Shown one piece after another: positions 36,316 to 46,351 of a stretch of DNA of 64,000 nucleotides. The notes beneath the pieces were generated by a model. It was not told the DNA's origin. It was given only the letters and a program-made list of their open reading frames with translations, and did not search any database. The stretch is from Pseudomonas sp. GD04091 (GTDB taxonomy: Bacteria > Pseudomonadota > Gammaproteobacteria > Pseudomonadales > Pseudomonadaceae), in NCBI RefSeq assembly GCF_029836165.1, contig NZ_JAOEBG010000002.1, forward strand, positions 186,001 through 250,000. The letters run 5' to 3'. The position numbers were made by a program, and so were the translations under genes. Each line of letters opens with the position of its first letter. Position 1 is the stretch's first letter.

Positions 36316-36930
36316 ATGCGCAAGCTCATCGTCGCCGCCTTCATCACCCTCGACGGCGTCATGCAGGCCCCTGGCGGGCCGGGGGAAGACACCAGCGGCG
36401 GCTTCACCCACGGCGGCTGGATTCCTCCGTTGGCCGACGAGGCCTTCGGCCAGGCCATGCAGGCATTGTTCAGTCAGCCGTTCGAACTGCTGCTGGGACG
36501 GCGTACCTACGATATCTTCGCTGGGTTCTGGCCCAACGTCGGTCCCGAGGCACCGGATCGCCCACTGGCCGACCTGTTCAACGGTGTGGCCAAGCATGTC
36601 GCCACCCATCGTCCGGAGTCCATCGACTGGCACAACAGCCACGTCCTGGGGGCCGACGTAGCGGCTGCGGTCCACGCGCTCAAGCAACAGCAAGGGCCGG
36701 CGCTGCTGACCCAGGGCAGTGGCGAGCTGGTACGCCAGTTGCTGGCGGCCGGGCTGGTGGACGAACTGCGCCTGCTGATCCACCCCTTGCTGCTGGGTCG
36801 CGGCAAGCGCCTGTTCGGTGACGATGCGCAGGCGGCGACGTTCGAGCTGGTGGAGTCGGCCGCCACTCCCAAAGGCGTGCTGCTGGCGCACTATGTGCGC
36901 AGTGGCCGGGTGCTGACAGGGTCATTTTGA
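36316..36930 (+). CDS. Dihydrofolate reductase-fold protein (RibD C-terminal domain family)
   Basis: Cytoplasmic protein (204 aa) with the YwjB/YyaP-like DHFR fold. The N-terminal MRKLIVAAFITLDGVMQAP is highly characteristic, and ELLLGRRTYDIFAGFWP, QGSGELVRQLLAAGLVDELRL and LLGRGKRLF follow, matching RibD_C proteins. The likely cofactor is NADPH, but the substrate is unknown. A strong Shine-Dalgarno GAGGAGG precedes the start. A fragment of a GNAT gene lies immediately downstream, overlapping the stop codon if TTG is used. Confidence 0.88.
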   Translation: MRKLIVAAFITLDGVMQAPGGPGEDTSGGFTHGGWIPPLADEAFGQAMQALFSQPFELLLGRRTYDIFAGFWPNVGPEAPDRPLADLFNGVAKHVATHRPESIDWHNSHVLGADVAAAVHALKQQQGPALLTQGSGELVRQLLAAGLVDELRLLIHPLLLGRGKRLFGDDAQAATFELVESAATPKGVLLAHYVRSGRVLTGSF

Positions 36931-36950
36931 ACGACATCAGCAGCTCAGGC

Positions 36951-37082
36951 ATGATTCAGCCACACCCGATCCAGGCCCAGGACTGGCCCCTTTACCGCGA
37001 CTTGTGTCTGCAAGCATTGCTGGACTCCCCCGACGCGTTCGGCAGTACCCATGCGACGGAAGTGGCGAGCACAGGGCCATGA
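36951..37082 (+). pseudogene. Remnant of a GNAT acetyltransferase (N-terminus only)
   Basis: A 43-codon frame reading MIQPHPIQAQDWPLYRDLCL and then a segment containing ALLDSPDAFGSTHATE is the usual N-terminus of RimJ/RimL-like GNAT proteins (pattern I-R-P-x-x-x-x-D-W-x-x-x-R-x-x-R-L-x-A-L-x-D-S-P-D-A-F-G-S-T). It stops after ASTGP, with nothing of motif A. The frame can also start at TTG 36927, overlapping the preceding stop codon. A truncation joined it to unrelated sequence before the DUF1275 gene. Whether it is expressed is unknown. Confidence 0.7.
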
Positions 37083-37124
37083 TCCGGGTATAAGATCGAG
37101 GCCCCTGTGCCAGAGATCCCCGCC

Positions 37125-37826
37125 ATGCTGCCCACTGCCGCCTCCCAACACAGTGCTCGACGCACCAAGCTGCAGGCCTTGCGTGGCCGCGTCGGCCTCG
37201 GGCTGGTGGCAGGGCTGTCGGTGCTGGCCGGCATGACCGACGCCATCGGGCTGCTGGCCCTGGGCGATTTCGTCTCGTTCATGAGCGGCAACACCACGCG
37301 CCTTGCGGTGGCGATCAGCCAGGTCGACCTGGCGCTGATCCTGCGCCTGGCCGTGGCAATTTTCAGTTTCGTCCTCGGCAATGCCCTGGGCGTGCTGCTG
37401 GCACGACTGTCGCGCCGCCGCGCCGCGCCATTGCTGCTGATCGTCGCCGCCCTGCTCGCCTTCGCCGCTGGCTGGCCCACGGGCGCCACGTTCCCGGCGC
37501 TGATAGCGGCGACTCTCGCCATGGGCATGCTCAACGCCGTGGTCGAGCACGTGAACGGCCTACCCATCGGCTTGACCTACGTCACCGGCGCGCTATCGCG
37601 CTTCGGTCGTGGTCTGGGGCGCTGGATGCTGGGGGAACGACGGCATGGCTGGCGGGTCCAGCTGGTACCTTGGACGGGCATGCTGCTGGGCGCGGCGCTG
37701 GGGGCCTGGCTGCAGCAACGGTTCGGTCTGCTGGCGCTGTCGGCCAGTTGCGGCCTGGCTTGTATCTTGGCGCTGCTGACGCGGTTCATCCCGCGGGCCT
37801 GGCAACTGGGCTACATGCCGCGCTGA
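37125..37826 (+). CDS. DUF1275 (YoaK-like) membrane protein
   Basis: Inner-membrane protein (233 aa, five to six hydrophobic segments). The DUF1275 signature GMTDAIGLLALGDFVSFMSGNTT is present in the first part, and NAVVEHVNGLPIGLTYVTGAL in the middle, the typical YoaK pattern. Function is unknown in the family. The ORF can also begin at GTG 37107; ATG 37125 was chosen. TATAAG at about 37090 is a possible -10. It follows the GNAT remnant and converges with a small membrane protein gene. Confidence 0.85.
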   Translation: MLPTAASQHSARRTKLQALRGRVGLGLVAGLSVLAGMTDAIGLLALGDFVSFMSGNTTRLAVAISQVDLALILRLAVAIFSFVLGNALGVLLARLSRRRAAPLLLIVAALLAFAAGWPTGATFPALIAATLAMGMLNAVVEHVNGLPIGLTYVTGALSRFGRGLGRWMLGERRHGWRVQLVPWTGMLLGAALGAWLQQRFGLLALSASCGLACILALLTRFIPRAWQLGYMPR

Positions 37827-37832
37827 GCCCGT

Positions 37833-38294
37833 TCAGCGTGACAGCGGCCCGCAGTGCATCACGCTGTTGCACACCAGTAGCTGGGCAAGCGCAAACCCCA
37901 CCACGCTACCGCAAAAGCCCAGCCCGGCGACCTGCCATGGCAGGCTGCCCCTGGCCCGCCGAGGTATCAGCCAGGCTGTCGCCGCCAAGCCTGCCAACAA
38001 CCCAGGGGCGGAAAAAACATGCCCCAGCCCCAGCAACCCATCGGGATGCAAGCGCCCGCCTTGCAGGCGCAGGTAGGCCAGCAGCGTCGCCGCTACCGCC
38101 GCCGTAGCGCCGGTGATGAACAGGGCTGGAGCGCGCAGCGCCAGGCTGGCCATCAGCACCATCGCGTACAATCCCATCACATACCAACCGCCAAGGTACA
38201 GCGGATAGCCCAGCGTGGCACCTGACAGCCAGAGCGCCACCATGATCAAAGCGGAAAACACCAGGTCTTCCCTGAGCCCCATCGACATGTCCAC
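37833..38294 (-). CDS. Hypothetical integral membrane protein
   Basis: I do not recognise this 153-aa protein. It has four or five hydrophobic stretches, short loops with few charged residues, and starts MDMSMGLREDL. Alternative starts are 38288 and 38282. It converges with the DUF1275 gene with only 6 bp between the stop codons. Codon usage looks like that of its neighbours, and the gene appears real because the hydrophobic pattern is regular. Confidence 0.65.
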   Translation of the reverse strand: MDMSMGLREDLVFSALIMVALWLSGATLGYPLYLGGWYVMGLYAMVLMASLALRAPALFITGATAAVAATLLAYLRLQGGRLHPDGLLGLGHVFSAPGLLAGLAATAWLIPRRARGSLPWQVAGLGFCGSVVGFALAQLLVCNSVMHCGPLSR

Positions 38295-38457
38295 TCCCTG
38301 CCTCCAGACCTGACGCTGATCAGTCTAGCCAGCGGCACGCCAACGGCCGCCTCGATAGTCACTATCGAGCACGACAATTTCTAATGCCCGGCCACGCCCA
38401 ATAACCTTGATTCATCGATTCGATGCCGACGAATCCCCGAATCACGGACTGCCCGCC

Positions 38458-38709
38458 ATGAACATCATCAACCGCCTGCTGTTCGCTGCCCTGACCGCCG
38501 TTGCCATCGCCGTGCTGAGCGGCTGTGCCACTCACCCCGAACTGCGGCCCTACACCGCCGAGGAAACCCGCCAGCTGCAGCTCGAAGCGCTGCAGCGCCA
38601 GGGGTTGAGCCATGCAGAGTACGAACGCCGCAGGCTCGCAGTGTTGCGCGCAGGCCAAGAGCAGGTGGTGACGGATTCCGCCAGCAACGCCGGCTCCACC
38701 CGCGGCTGA
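38458..38709 (+). CDS. Small lipoprotein, unknown function
   Basis: The 83-aa product has a signal peptide with lipobox VLSGC (Cys at about residue 22), so it is probably a lipoprotein. The mature part is short and charged: TAEETRQLQLEALQRQGLSH and the following arginine-rich stretch suggest helices. Ala follows the lipid-modified Cys, so by the +2 rule it would go to the outer membrane. No function can be assigned. It precedes the TetR gene by 73 bp on the same strand. Confidence 0.72.
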   Translation: MNIINRLLFAALTAVAIAVLSGCATHPELRPYTAEETRQLQLEALQRQGLSHAEYERRRLAVLRAGQEQVVTDSASNAGSTRG

Positions 38710-38782
38710 TCGCGGCAAAGGCTTTACCCCGGCGCTTGCAAAGCTGTTAGCCTTGCCCTGTTCAGGTCACCACGGACAGCCC

Positions 38783-39403
38783 ATGGCCAACCACAAGATC
38801 GAGATCCGCCGGCGCAACGTCGAGAAGATCCTCCATGCCGCCGAGCAGGTGTTCGCCGAGAAAGGCTACGGCGCCACCTCCATGGGCGATATCGCCGAAC
38901 TGGCGCAACTGCCGCGCTCCAACCTGCATTACTACTTCAACACCAAGGACGACTTGTATCGCGCCGTGCTGCAGGACCTGCTGGACGTGTGGAAGCAGGA
39001 CGCGCTGTGCTTCGAGCGCTTCGACGACCCACGGGTGGTGCTGACCAGCTACATTCGCGCCAAGATGGGCCACTCGCGCTCGCGCCCCCTCGGTTCGAAG
39101 ATCTGGGCCGAAGAGATCCTGCACGGCGCGCCGCTGCTCGGTGCCAGCCTGGACGACACCCTGGTGCCCTGGGCACAGCTCAAGCAAGCGAAGATCCGCA
39201 GTTGGGTCGAGGACCAGCGCATCCTGCCGGTGGAGCCTTCGGCGCTGCTGTACATGATCTGGGCGGCGACCCAGCACTACGCCGACTTCGGCTACCAGGT
39301 GACGCTGCTCAACGACGGCCAACCGCTATCGGATCTGGCCTTCGAAAGTGCCGTACAGACGGTGACCAGTGTCATCCTGCGCGGGATCGGCCTCGAACCC
39401 TGA
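38783..39403 (+). CDS. TetR-family regulator, RutR-like
   Basis: Transcriptional regulator (206 aa) with the N-terminal HTH AEKGYGATSMGDIAELAQL and then PRSNLHYYFNTKDDLY. The C-terminal part, with MIWAATQHYADFGYQV, resembles the RutR ligand domain, where uracil or thymine is the effector in E. coli. It lies about 500 bp from the end of preA and the pyrimidine catabolic genes, which supports a role as their regulator. Start ATG 38783 (MANHKIEIRRRN) was chosen over an in-frame upstream codon. Confidence 0.87.
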   Translation: MANHKIEIRRRNVEKILHAAEQVFAEKGYGATSMGDIAELAQLPRSNLHYYFNTKDDLYRAVLQDLLDVWKQDALCFERFDDPRVVLTSYIRAKMGHSRSRPLGSKIWAEEILHGAPLLGASLDDTLVPWAQLKQAKIRSWVEDQRILPVEPSALLYMIWAATQHYADFGYQVTLLNDGQPLSDLAFESAVQTVTSVILRGIGLEP

Positions 39404-39424
39404 CTTCCTCTGCAAGGACTTGCC

Positions 39425-39829
39425 ATGCAACACACCCCTGCCGAACGCGCCGAGCGCAGCGTTCATCATGTCCATGAACTGATTCACGCCGTTTTCACCG
39501 GGCCTGCGACCGACACGACCCAACAGCTGGATGAACTACTCGCCGCGTTCGCCGAAGACTTCAGCATGGTCGGCACGGCGGGCAAGGTCGTCGATCGCGC
39601 ACAAGTGGAGCAGTTGTTCAGGGGGATCGCGGGAACGCGTTGCGGACTTGAAATTGTCGTCGACGAGGTGCGGGTGGTGTGGCAGGCCGGGGCCAACGTG
39701 GCGCTGCGCTACCGGGAAACCCATCGCCTGGCGGGCCAGCAGACGCGGCGCTGGTCGCTGGCGATCATCGAATGCACGGGCACGGGGGTGATGTGGCACT
39801 GCCTGCAAGAAACACCGATCGGCGACTGA
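39425..39829 (+). CDS. NTF2-like (SnoaL/DUF4440-type) protein
   Basis: Small cytoplasmic protein (134 aa). The pattern of an N-terminal helix pair (SVHHVHELIHAVFTG), then LLAAFAEDFSMVGTAGKVVDRAQVEQLF, then strands ending in WHCLQETPI, fits the NTF2-like fold used by SnoaL enzymes and stress proteins. No catalytic residues can be assigned. It is only 21 bp after the TetR gene, so the two are likely co-transcribed. Confidence 0.6.
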   Translation: MQHTPAERAERSVHHVHELIHAVFTGPATDTTQQLDELLAAFAEDFSMVGTAGKVVDRAQVEQLFRGIAGTRCGLEIVVDEVRVVWQAGANVALRYRETHRLAGQQTRRWSLAIIECTGTGVMWHCLQETPIGD

Positions 39830-39830
39830 G

Positions 39831-39895
39831 CATCGCGGGGCAAGTCCGCTCCCACGTGCATTCCTGCTGGCGTGGAAGCGGGCTTGCCCGCGATG
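39831..39895. repeat. REP pair (GCGGGCTTG class) between NTF2-like gene and preA
   Basis: CATCGCGGGGCAAGTCCGCTC and GAAGCGGGCTTGCCCGCGATG face each other, between the convergent 3' ends of the TetR unit and preA. It is the same class as the copies at 31843 and 47685. Confidence 0.87.
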
Positions 39896-39901
39896 ATCGC
39901 C

Positions 39902-41176
39902 TCAACCAGCCTCGCGATAGGGATTGCGCGGATCCTGAGTCCAGTTCAGGTAGGGCTTGCCAGTGTCCTGGGCGAGCATGTCGATGCAGCCCTCCACCGG
40001 GCAGGTGATCTGGCACAGGTTGCAACCCACGCACTCGTCCTCGATCACGCTGTAGCGGTGCGTGCCATCGGCCTTCAGCGTGCTGGCGATGGCCTGGTGC
40101 GAGGTGTCCTCGCAGGCGATATGACAGCGCCCGCAACCGATGCAGGCGTCCTGGTCGATCTGCGCCACCGACTTGTAGTTGATGTCCAGGTACTTCCAGT
40201 CGGTGGTATGCCCCACGGCCTGGCCGCGGAACGCCTCGAGGCTGGGGTGACCCTGCTGGTCCATCCAGCGCGCCAGGCCATCCTTCATGTCCTCGACGAT
40301 GCGAAAGCCATGCAGCATCGCCGCGGTACACACCTGTACCGCGCCGCTGCCCAGGGCGATGAACTCGGCGGCGTCGCGCCAGGTGCCGATGCCGCCGATG
40401 CCGCAGATCGGCAGGCCGCGAGTCTCGGGATCGCGAGCGATCTCCGCGACCATGTTCAAGGCGATGGGCTTGACCGCCGAACCGCAGTAACCACCATGGG
40501 TGCTCTGGTCGCCGACGATCGGGTGGGCGACCATGCGGTCCAGATCGACGCTGGTGATCGAGTTGATGGTGTTGATCAGCGATACCGCGTCCGCGCCGCC
40601 GCGATGCGCCGCCCGCGCCGACTGGCGGATGTCGGTGATGTTGGGGGTGAGCTTGACGATCACCGGCAGCGAGCAATGCATCTTGCACCAGCGGGTGACC
40701 ATTTCCACATACTCCGGCACCTGGCCGACGGCGGCACCCATGCCGCGCTCGGGCATGCCGTGAGGGCAGCCGAAGTTGAGTTCGATGCCGTCGGCACCGG
40801 TGGCCTCCACCAGCGGCAGAATGAACTTCCAGGATTCCTCCACGCACGGCACCATCAACGACACCACCAGCGCCCGGTCGGGCCAGTCCCTCTTCACCTG
40901 GGTGATTTCGCGCAGATTGATCTCCAGTGAGCGGTCGGTGATCAGCTCGATGTTGTTGATGCCCTGTACCTGGCGGTTGGCGCCGTAGTGCGCCGAGTAG
41001 CGCGACGACACGTTGACTGCCGCCGGGTCCTCGCCCAGGGTCTTCCACACCACCCCGCCCCAGCCGGCCTCGAAGGCGCGGACTACGTTGTAGGCCTTGT
41101 CGGTGGGCGGCGCGGAGGCCAGCCAGAACGGATTGGGTGCCTTGATGCCGGCGAATTCGATGGACAGGTCGGCCAT
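39902..41176 (-). CDS. preA: Dihydropyrimidine dehydrogenase (NAD+) subunit PreA
   Basis: Catalytic subunit (424 aa) that reduces uracil/thymine to the dihydro form with PreT. The dihydroorotate dehydrogenase-like TIM barrel covers about 1-310 (LASAPPTDKAYN, ELNFGCPHGMPERGMG). Two ferredoxin-type [4Fe-4S] motifs follow: CIGCGRCHIAC and CVGCNLCQITCP. The loop after CPHGMPERGMG reads AAVGQ, so Val150 sits where mammalian DPD has its catalytic Cys. It directly abuts preT. Confidence 0.94.
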   Translation of the reverse strand: MADLSIEFAGIKAPNPFWLASAPPTDKAYNVVRAFEAGWGGVVWKTLGEDPAAVNVSSRYSAHYGANRQVQGINNIELITDRSLEINLREITQVKRDWPDRALVVSLMVPCVEESWKFILPLVEATGADGIELNFGCPHGMPERGMGAAVGQVPEYVEMVTRWCKMHCSLPVIVKLTPNITDIRQSARAAHRGGADAVSLINTINSITSVDLDRMVAHPIVGDQSTHGGYCGSAVKPIALNMVAEIARDPETRGLPICGIGGIGTWRDAAEFIALGSGAVQVCTAAMLHGFRIVEDMKDGLARWMDQQGHPSLEAFRGQAVGHTTDWKYLDINYKSVAQIDQDACIGCGRCHIACEDTSHQAIASTLKADGTHRYSVIEDECVGCNLCQITCPVEGCIDMLAQDTGKPYLNWTQDPRNPYREAG

Positions 41177-42544
41177 TTACGCAGCCTCCACGTTGAGCAT
41201 GAGTTGGGCATGGATGGCTTCGGCGGCCAGCTTGCCGTGTTGCACGGCCTGGACCGTGAGGTCCTGGCCCAGGGCGGTGCAGTCGCCGCCGGCGTAGATG
41301 CCCGGCACGCTGGTCTGCAGGCGCGCGTCGACACGGATGCGTTCGCCATCGCGGGCCAGTTGCGCCGCCAGCGGGTCGCCGAGGCTTGCATCGTCGAAGC
41401 GCTGGCCGATGGCCTTGAAGATCGCGTCGGCAGCCAGCTCGAAGGCCTCGCCGGTATCGTGCAGGCGCCCATCGACCAGGTGCGTGCGCACGAAACGCAT
41501 GCCACGCACCCGACCGGCGTCATCGAGCAGCACCGCATCGGGCCGCGCCCAGGTGTGCAGGCGCACCTGGTTCTGCTTGGCGATCTCCTGTTCATGACCG
41601 GTGGCGCCCATGTCGGCGTGCCCACGGCGGTACACCAGGTTGACGTCGCGGGCACCGAGTCGACTCATCTGCACGGCCATGTCGATGGCGGTGTTGCCGG
41701 CACCGATCACCAGGCAGCGATCAGCCAGCGGCAACCGGAGCAGATCGTCGGCCTGGCGCAGTTCACGGATGTACTCGGTGGCGGCCAGCAGGCCCGGCGC
41801 GTCTTCATCTGCCAGGCCCAGCTGGCGCACGGCGTCAAGGCCCAGGCCGAGGAACACCGCGTCGAACTGGGCGTGCAGTTCGCCCAGCGAGAGGTTGCCG
41901 CCCAGGCGCTGGCCATGGCGGATCTCGATACCGCCGATGCCCAGCAGGAATGCCACTTCGCGCTGGGCGTAGTCGTCCACCAATTTGTAGCGGGCGATGC
42001 CGTATTCGTTGAGGCCACCGGCCTTGTCCCGCGCCTCGAAGATCACCACGTCATGGCCGTGCATGGCCAGGCGGTGCGCGCAGGACAGGCCGGCGGGCCC
42101 GGCGCCGACCACGGCGATGCGCTTGCCGCTGGCCGGCGAGCGCTGGAACGGATGTTCGGTGAATCCGGCATGGTCCAGGGCGTAGCGTTGCAGCTGGCCG
42201 ATCAGCACGGGCGCGCACTCCTGGGCGTTGTTGCGCACGCAGGCCTGCTGACAGAGGATTTCGGTCGGGCAGACCCGCGCGCAACTGCCGCCGAGGATGT
42301 TGGCCGAGAGAATGCGCTCGGCGGCGCCTTGCAGATTCTCGTCGCTGATGCGGTGAATGAACGAGGGAATGTCGATCTCGCTGGGACACGCATTGACGCA
42401 AGGTGCGTCGTAGCAATACAGGCAGCGGGCACTTTCGACGGCGGCCTGGCGGGCGGTGAGCGGGGGCGCGAGGTCGCCGAAGGCCTCGGCCAGCTGGTCG
42501 GCGCCGGCCCGGGGGCGCGGCAAGTGGTTCAGGGCGTCGATCAC
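41177..42544 (-). CDS. preT: Dihydropyrimidine dehydrogenase (NAD+) subunit PreT
   Basis: Electron-input subunit (455 aa) that takes electrons from NAD(P)H through flavin and Fe-S clusters. The N-terminal cluster region has CLYCYDAPCVNACP and CARVCPTEILCQQAC. A FAD motif VVGAGPAGLSCA and an NAD motif VIGAGNTAIDMA follow, as in the GltD family. The start is GTG 42544 (then IDALNHLP), preceded by GAGAGG; the longer frame to 42835 runs through a REP region. The stop codon touches the preA start, so the subunits are co-expressed. Confidence 0.93.
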   Translation of the reverse strand: MIDALNHLPRPRAGADQLAEAFGDLAPPLTARQAAVESARCLYCYDAPCVNACPSEIDIPSFIHRISDENLQGAAERILSANILGGSCARVCPTEILCQQACVRNNAQECAPVLIGQLQRYALDHAGFTEHPFQRSPASGKRIAVVGAGPAGLSCAHRLAMHGHDVVIFEARDKAGGLNEYGIARYKLVDDYAQREVAFLLGIGGIEIRHGQRLGGNLSLGELHAQFDAVFLGLGLDAVRQLGLADEDAPGLLAATEYIRELRQADDLLRLPLADRCLVIGAGNTAIDMAVQMSRLGARDVNLVYRRGHADMGATGHEQEIAKQNQVRLHTWARPDAVLLDDAGRVRGMRFVRTHLVDGRLHDTGEAFELAADAIFKAIGQRFDDASLGDPLAAQLARDGERIRVDARLQTSVPGIYAGGDCTALGQDLTVQAVQHGKLAAEAIHAQLMLNVEAA

Positions 42545-42640
42545 GGTTGTAGCCTCTCTTTTTTTATTGAACACGATGCTGGTCAGGCATCGGTCCGTTC
42601 TGGGGATGGCAGTCAACAGGTGCATGTGTGTTGTTATCAG

Positions 42641-42744
42641 GGGGCGCGTTGCGCCCCTTTCGCGACACAAGGCCGCTCCCACAGCCACAGCGCCGATCCC
42701 TGTGGGAGCGGCCTTGCGTCGCGATGGGCTGCAAAGCAGCCCCA
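42641..42744. repeat. Inverted REP pair between dihydropyrimidinase and preT
   Basis: GCGACACAAGGCCGCTCCCACA and TGTGGGAGCGGCCTTGCGTCGCGAT-type arms face each other across 18 bp, flanked by GGGCTGCAAAGCAGCCC and GGGGGCGCGTTGCGCCCC. It lies in the 205-bp gap within the pyrimidine operon and may separate or fold the mRNA between dihydropyrimidinase and preT. Confidence 0.9.
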
Positions 42745-42749
42745 AGGCC

Positions 42750-44804
<2,055 letters not shown>

Positions 44805-46295
44805 ATGCAACAGAGCAGATCGCAAGTGGTCGAGCAGCAGGGTCTGTTCGAGCTCGACGCCGGCAGCGACGTCCTCGACAGCCCTCGTTACAACCACGAC
44901 ATCGCCCCGACCAAGGTGCACCAGCGCACCTGGAACAAGTGGCACATCACCGCGCTGTGGGTGGGCATGTCCATCTGCGTGCCCACCTACACGCTCGGCG
45001 GCGTGCTCACCGCCTACTTCGGCCTGAGCGTGGGCGAGGCGCTGCTGGCGATACTGCTGGCCAACCTCATCGTGCTCATCCCACTGACCCTCAACGCGTT
45101 TCCCGGCACCAAGTACGGCATTCCCTTTCCGGTGCTGCTGCGCTCATCGTTCGGCATCCTCGGCTCCAATGTGCCGTGCCTGATCCGCGCCGTGGTGGCC
45201 TGCGGCTGGTTCGGCATCCAGACGATGTTCGGCGGCCTGGCCATCCACCTGTTCCTCGGCTCGCTGTTCCCCGAGTGGAAGGCGCTGGGCGGCACCGGCG
45301 AGGTGATCGGCTTCCTGCTGTTCTGGTCGCTGAACCTGTGGGTGGTGCTGCGCGGCGCCGAATCGATCAAATGGCTCGAGACGCTGTCGGCGCCGCTGCT
45401 GGTAGCGGTCGGTTTCGGCCTGCTGTTCTGGGCGCTGCCGCACATGTCGATGAGCGAACTGCTGGCCCAGCCGCCCAAGCGTCCCGAAGGCGCCAGCGTG
45501 GTCGGCTACTTCTGCGCAGGGCTCACCGCCATGGTCGGTTTCTGGGCCACCCTGTCGCTGAACATCCCCGACTTCAGCCGCTACGCGAAAAGCCAGAAGG
45601 ACCAGATCCTCGGGCAGATCTTCGGCCTGCCGCTGACCATGTTCCTGTTCGCCTCGCTGGGCGTGATCATGACCGCTGCGTCCGCCTCGCTGGTAGGCCA
45701 GACGGTGTCCGATCCGGTGAGCCTGATCGGTCATATCCAGAGCCCGGGCTGGGTGGCCCTGGCCATGGCGCTGATCATCATCGCCACGTTGTCGACCAAC
45801 ACCGCGGCCAACATCGTCTCGCCCACCAACGACTTCCAGAATATCGCCCCGCGCCTGATCGGGCGCAGTCGTGCGGTGTGGCTGACCGGCTTCATCGGCC
45901 TGGCGCTGATGAGCCACGAACTGCTCAAGAAGCTCGGCTGGATCGTCTCCGACCTGAGCCTGGAGAGTGTCTACTCCAACTGGCTGCTGGGCTATTCCAG
46001 CCTGCTCGGGCCGATCGCCGGGATCATGGTGGTGGACTACTTCCTGGTCCGTCGCCAGTTCCTCGACCTGGCCGGGCTGTACCGCGACGACGTCTATCCG
46101 GCCTGGAACTGGGCCGGGTTCGTCGCCTTCGGCGTACCGGTGGCACTGACCGTGATGGCCATCGGCAACAGCAGTTTCAGCTGGTTCTACGACTACGGCT
46201 GGTTCACCGGCTCGCTGCTCGGCGGCGGGCTCTACTACGCCCTGGGTGGCGTGGCGGTGCGCGGGCCGGCGCGCCTGGCCAAGCCGTTGCCCTGA
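44805..46295 (+). CDS. NCS1-family nucleobase/hydantoin transporter
   Basis: Membrane permease (496 aa) of the NCS1 (uracil/allantoin/hydantoin) family with about twelve hydrophobic segments. The N-terminus includes SPRYNHDIAPTKVHQRTW. Next come WVGMSICVPTYTLGG and PFPVLLRSSFGILGSNVP, then FSRYAKSQKDQ and SPTNDFQNIAPR. In-frame ATG 44769 is upstream, but ATG 44805 has a good GGAG Shine-Dalgarno and gives the usual length. It is probably the uptake system for uracil/thymine or related compounds, by context with the amidase 56 bp downstream. Confidence 0.92.
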   Translation: MQQSRSQVVEQQGLFELDAGSDVLDSPRYNHDIAPTKVHQRTWNKWHITALWVGMSICVPTYTLGGVLTAYFGLSVGEALLAILLANLIVLIPLTLNAFPGTKYGIPFPVLLRSSFGILGSNVPCLIRAVVACGWFGIQTMFGGLAIHLFLGSLFPEWKALGGTGEVIGFLLFWSLNLWVVLRGAESIKWLETLSAPLLVAVGFGLLFWALPHMSMSELLAQPPKRPEGASVVGYFCAGLTAMVGFWATLSLNIPDFSRYAKSQKDQILGQIFGLPLTMFLFASLGVIMTAASASLVGQTVSDPVSLIGHIQSPGWVALAMALIIIATLSTNTAANIVSPTNDFQNIAPRLIGRSRAVWLTGFIGLALMSHELLKKLGWIVSDLSLESVYSNWLLGYSSLLGPIAGIMVVDYFLVRRQFLDLAGLYRDDVYPAWNWAGFVAFGVPVALTVMAIGNSSFSWFYDYGWFTGSLLGGGLYYALGGVAVRGPARLAKPLP

Positions 46296-46351
46296 TGCGC
46301 CTTGGCCGGCAAACCACCCTCAAAGAAGAACAAAGCCCTGAGGAGACACCC

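Noticed and set aside
38401..38457. An upstream extension of the small lipoprotein gene
   Set aside because: The extension (starting at 38407) would bury the signal peptide; ATG 38458 gives a proper lipobox position.
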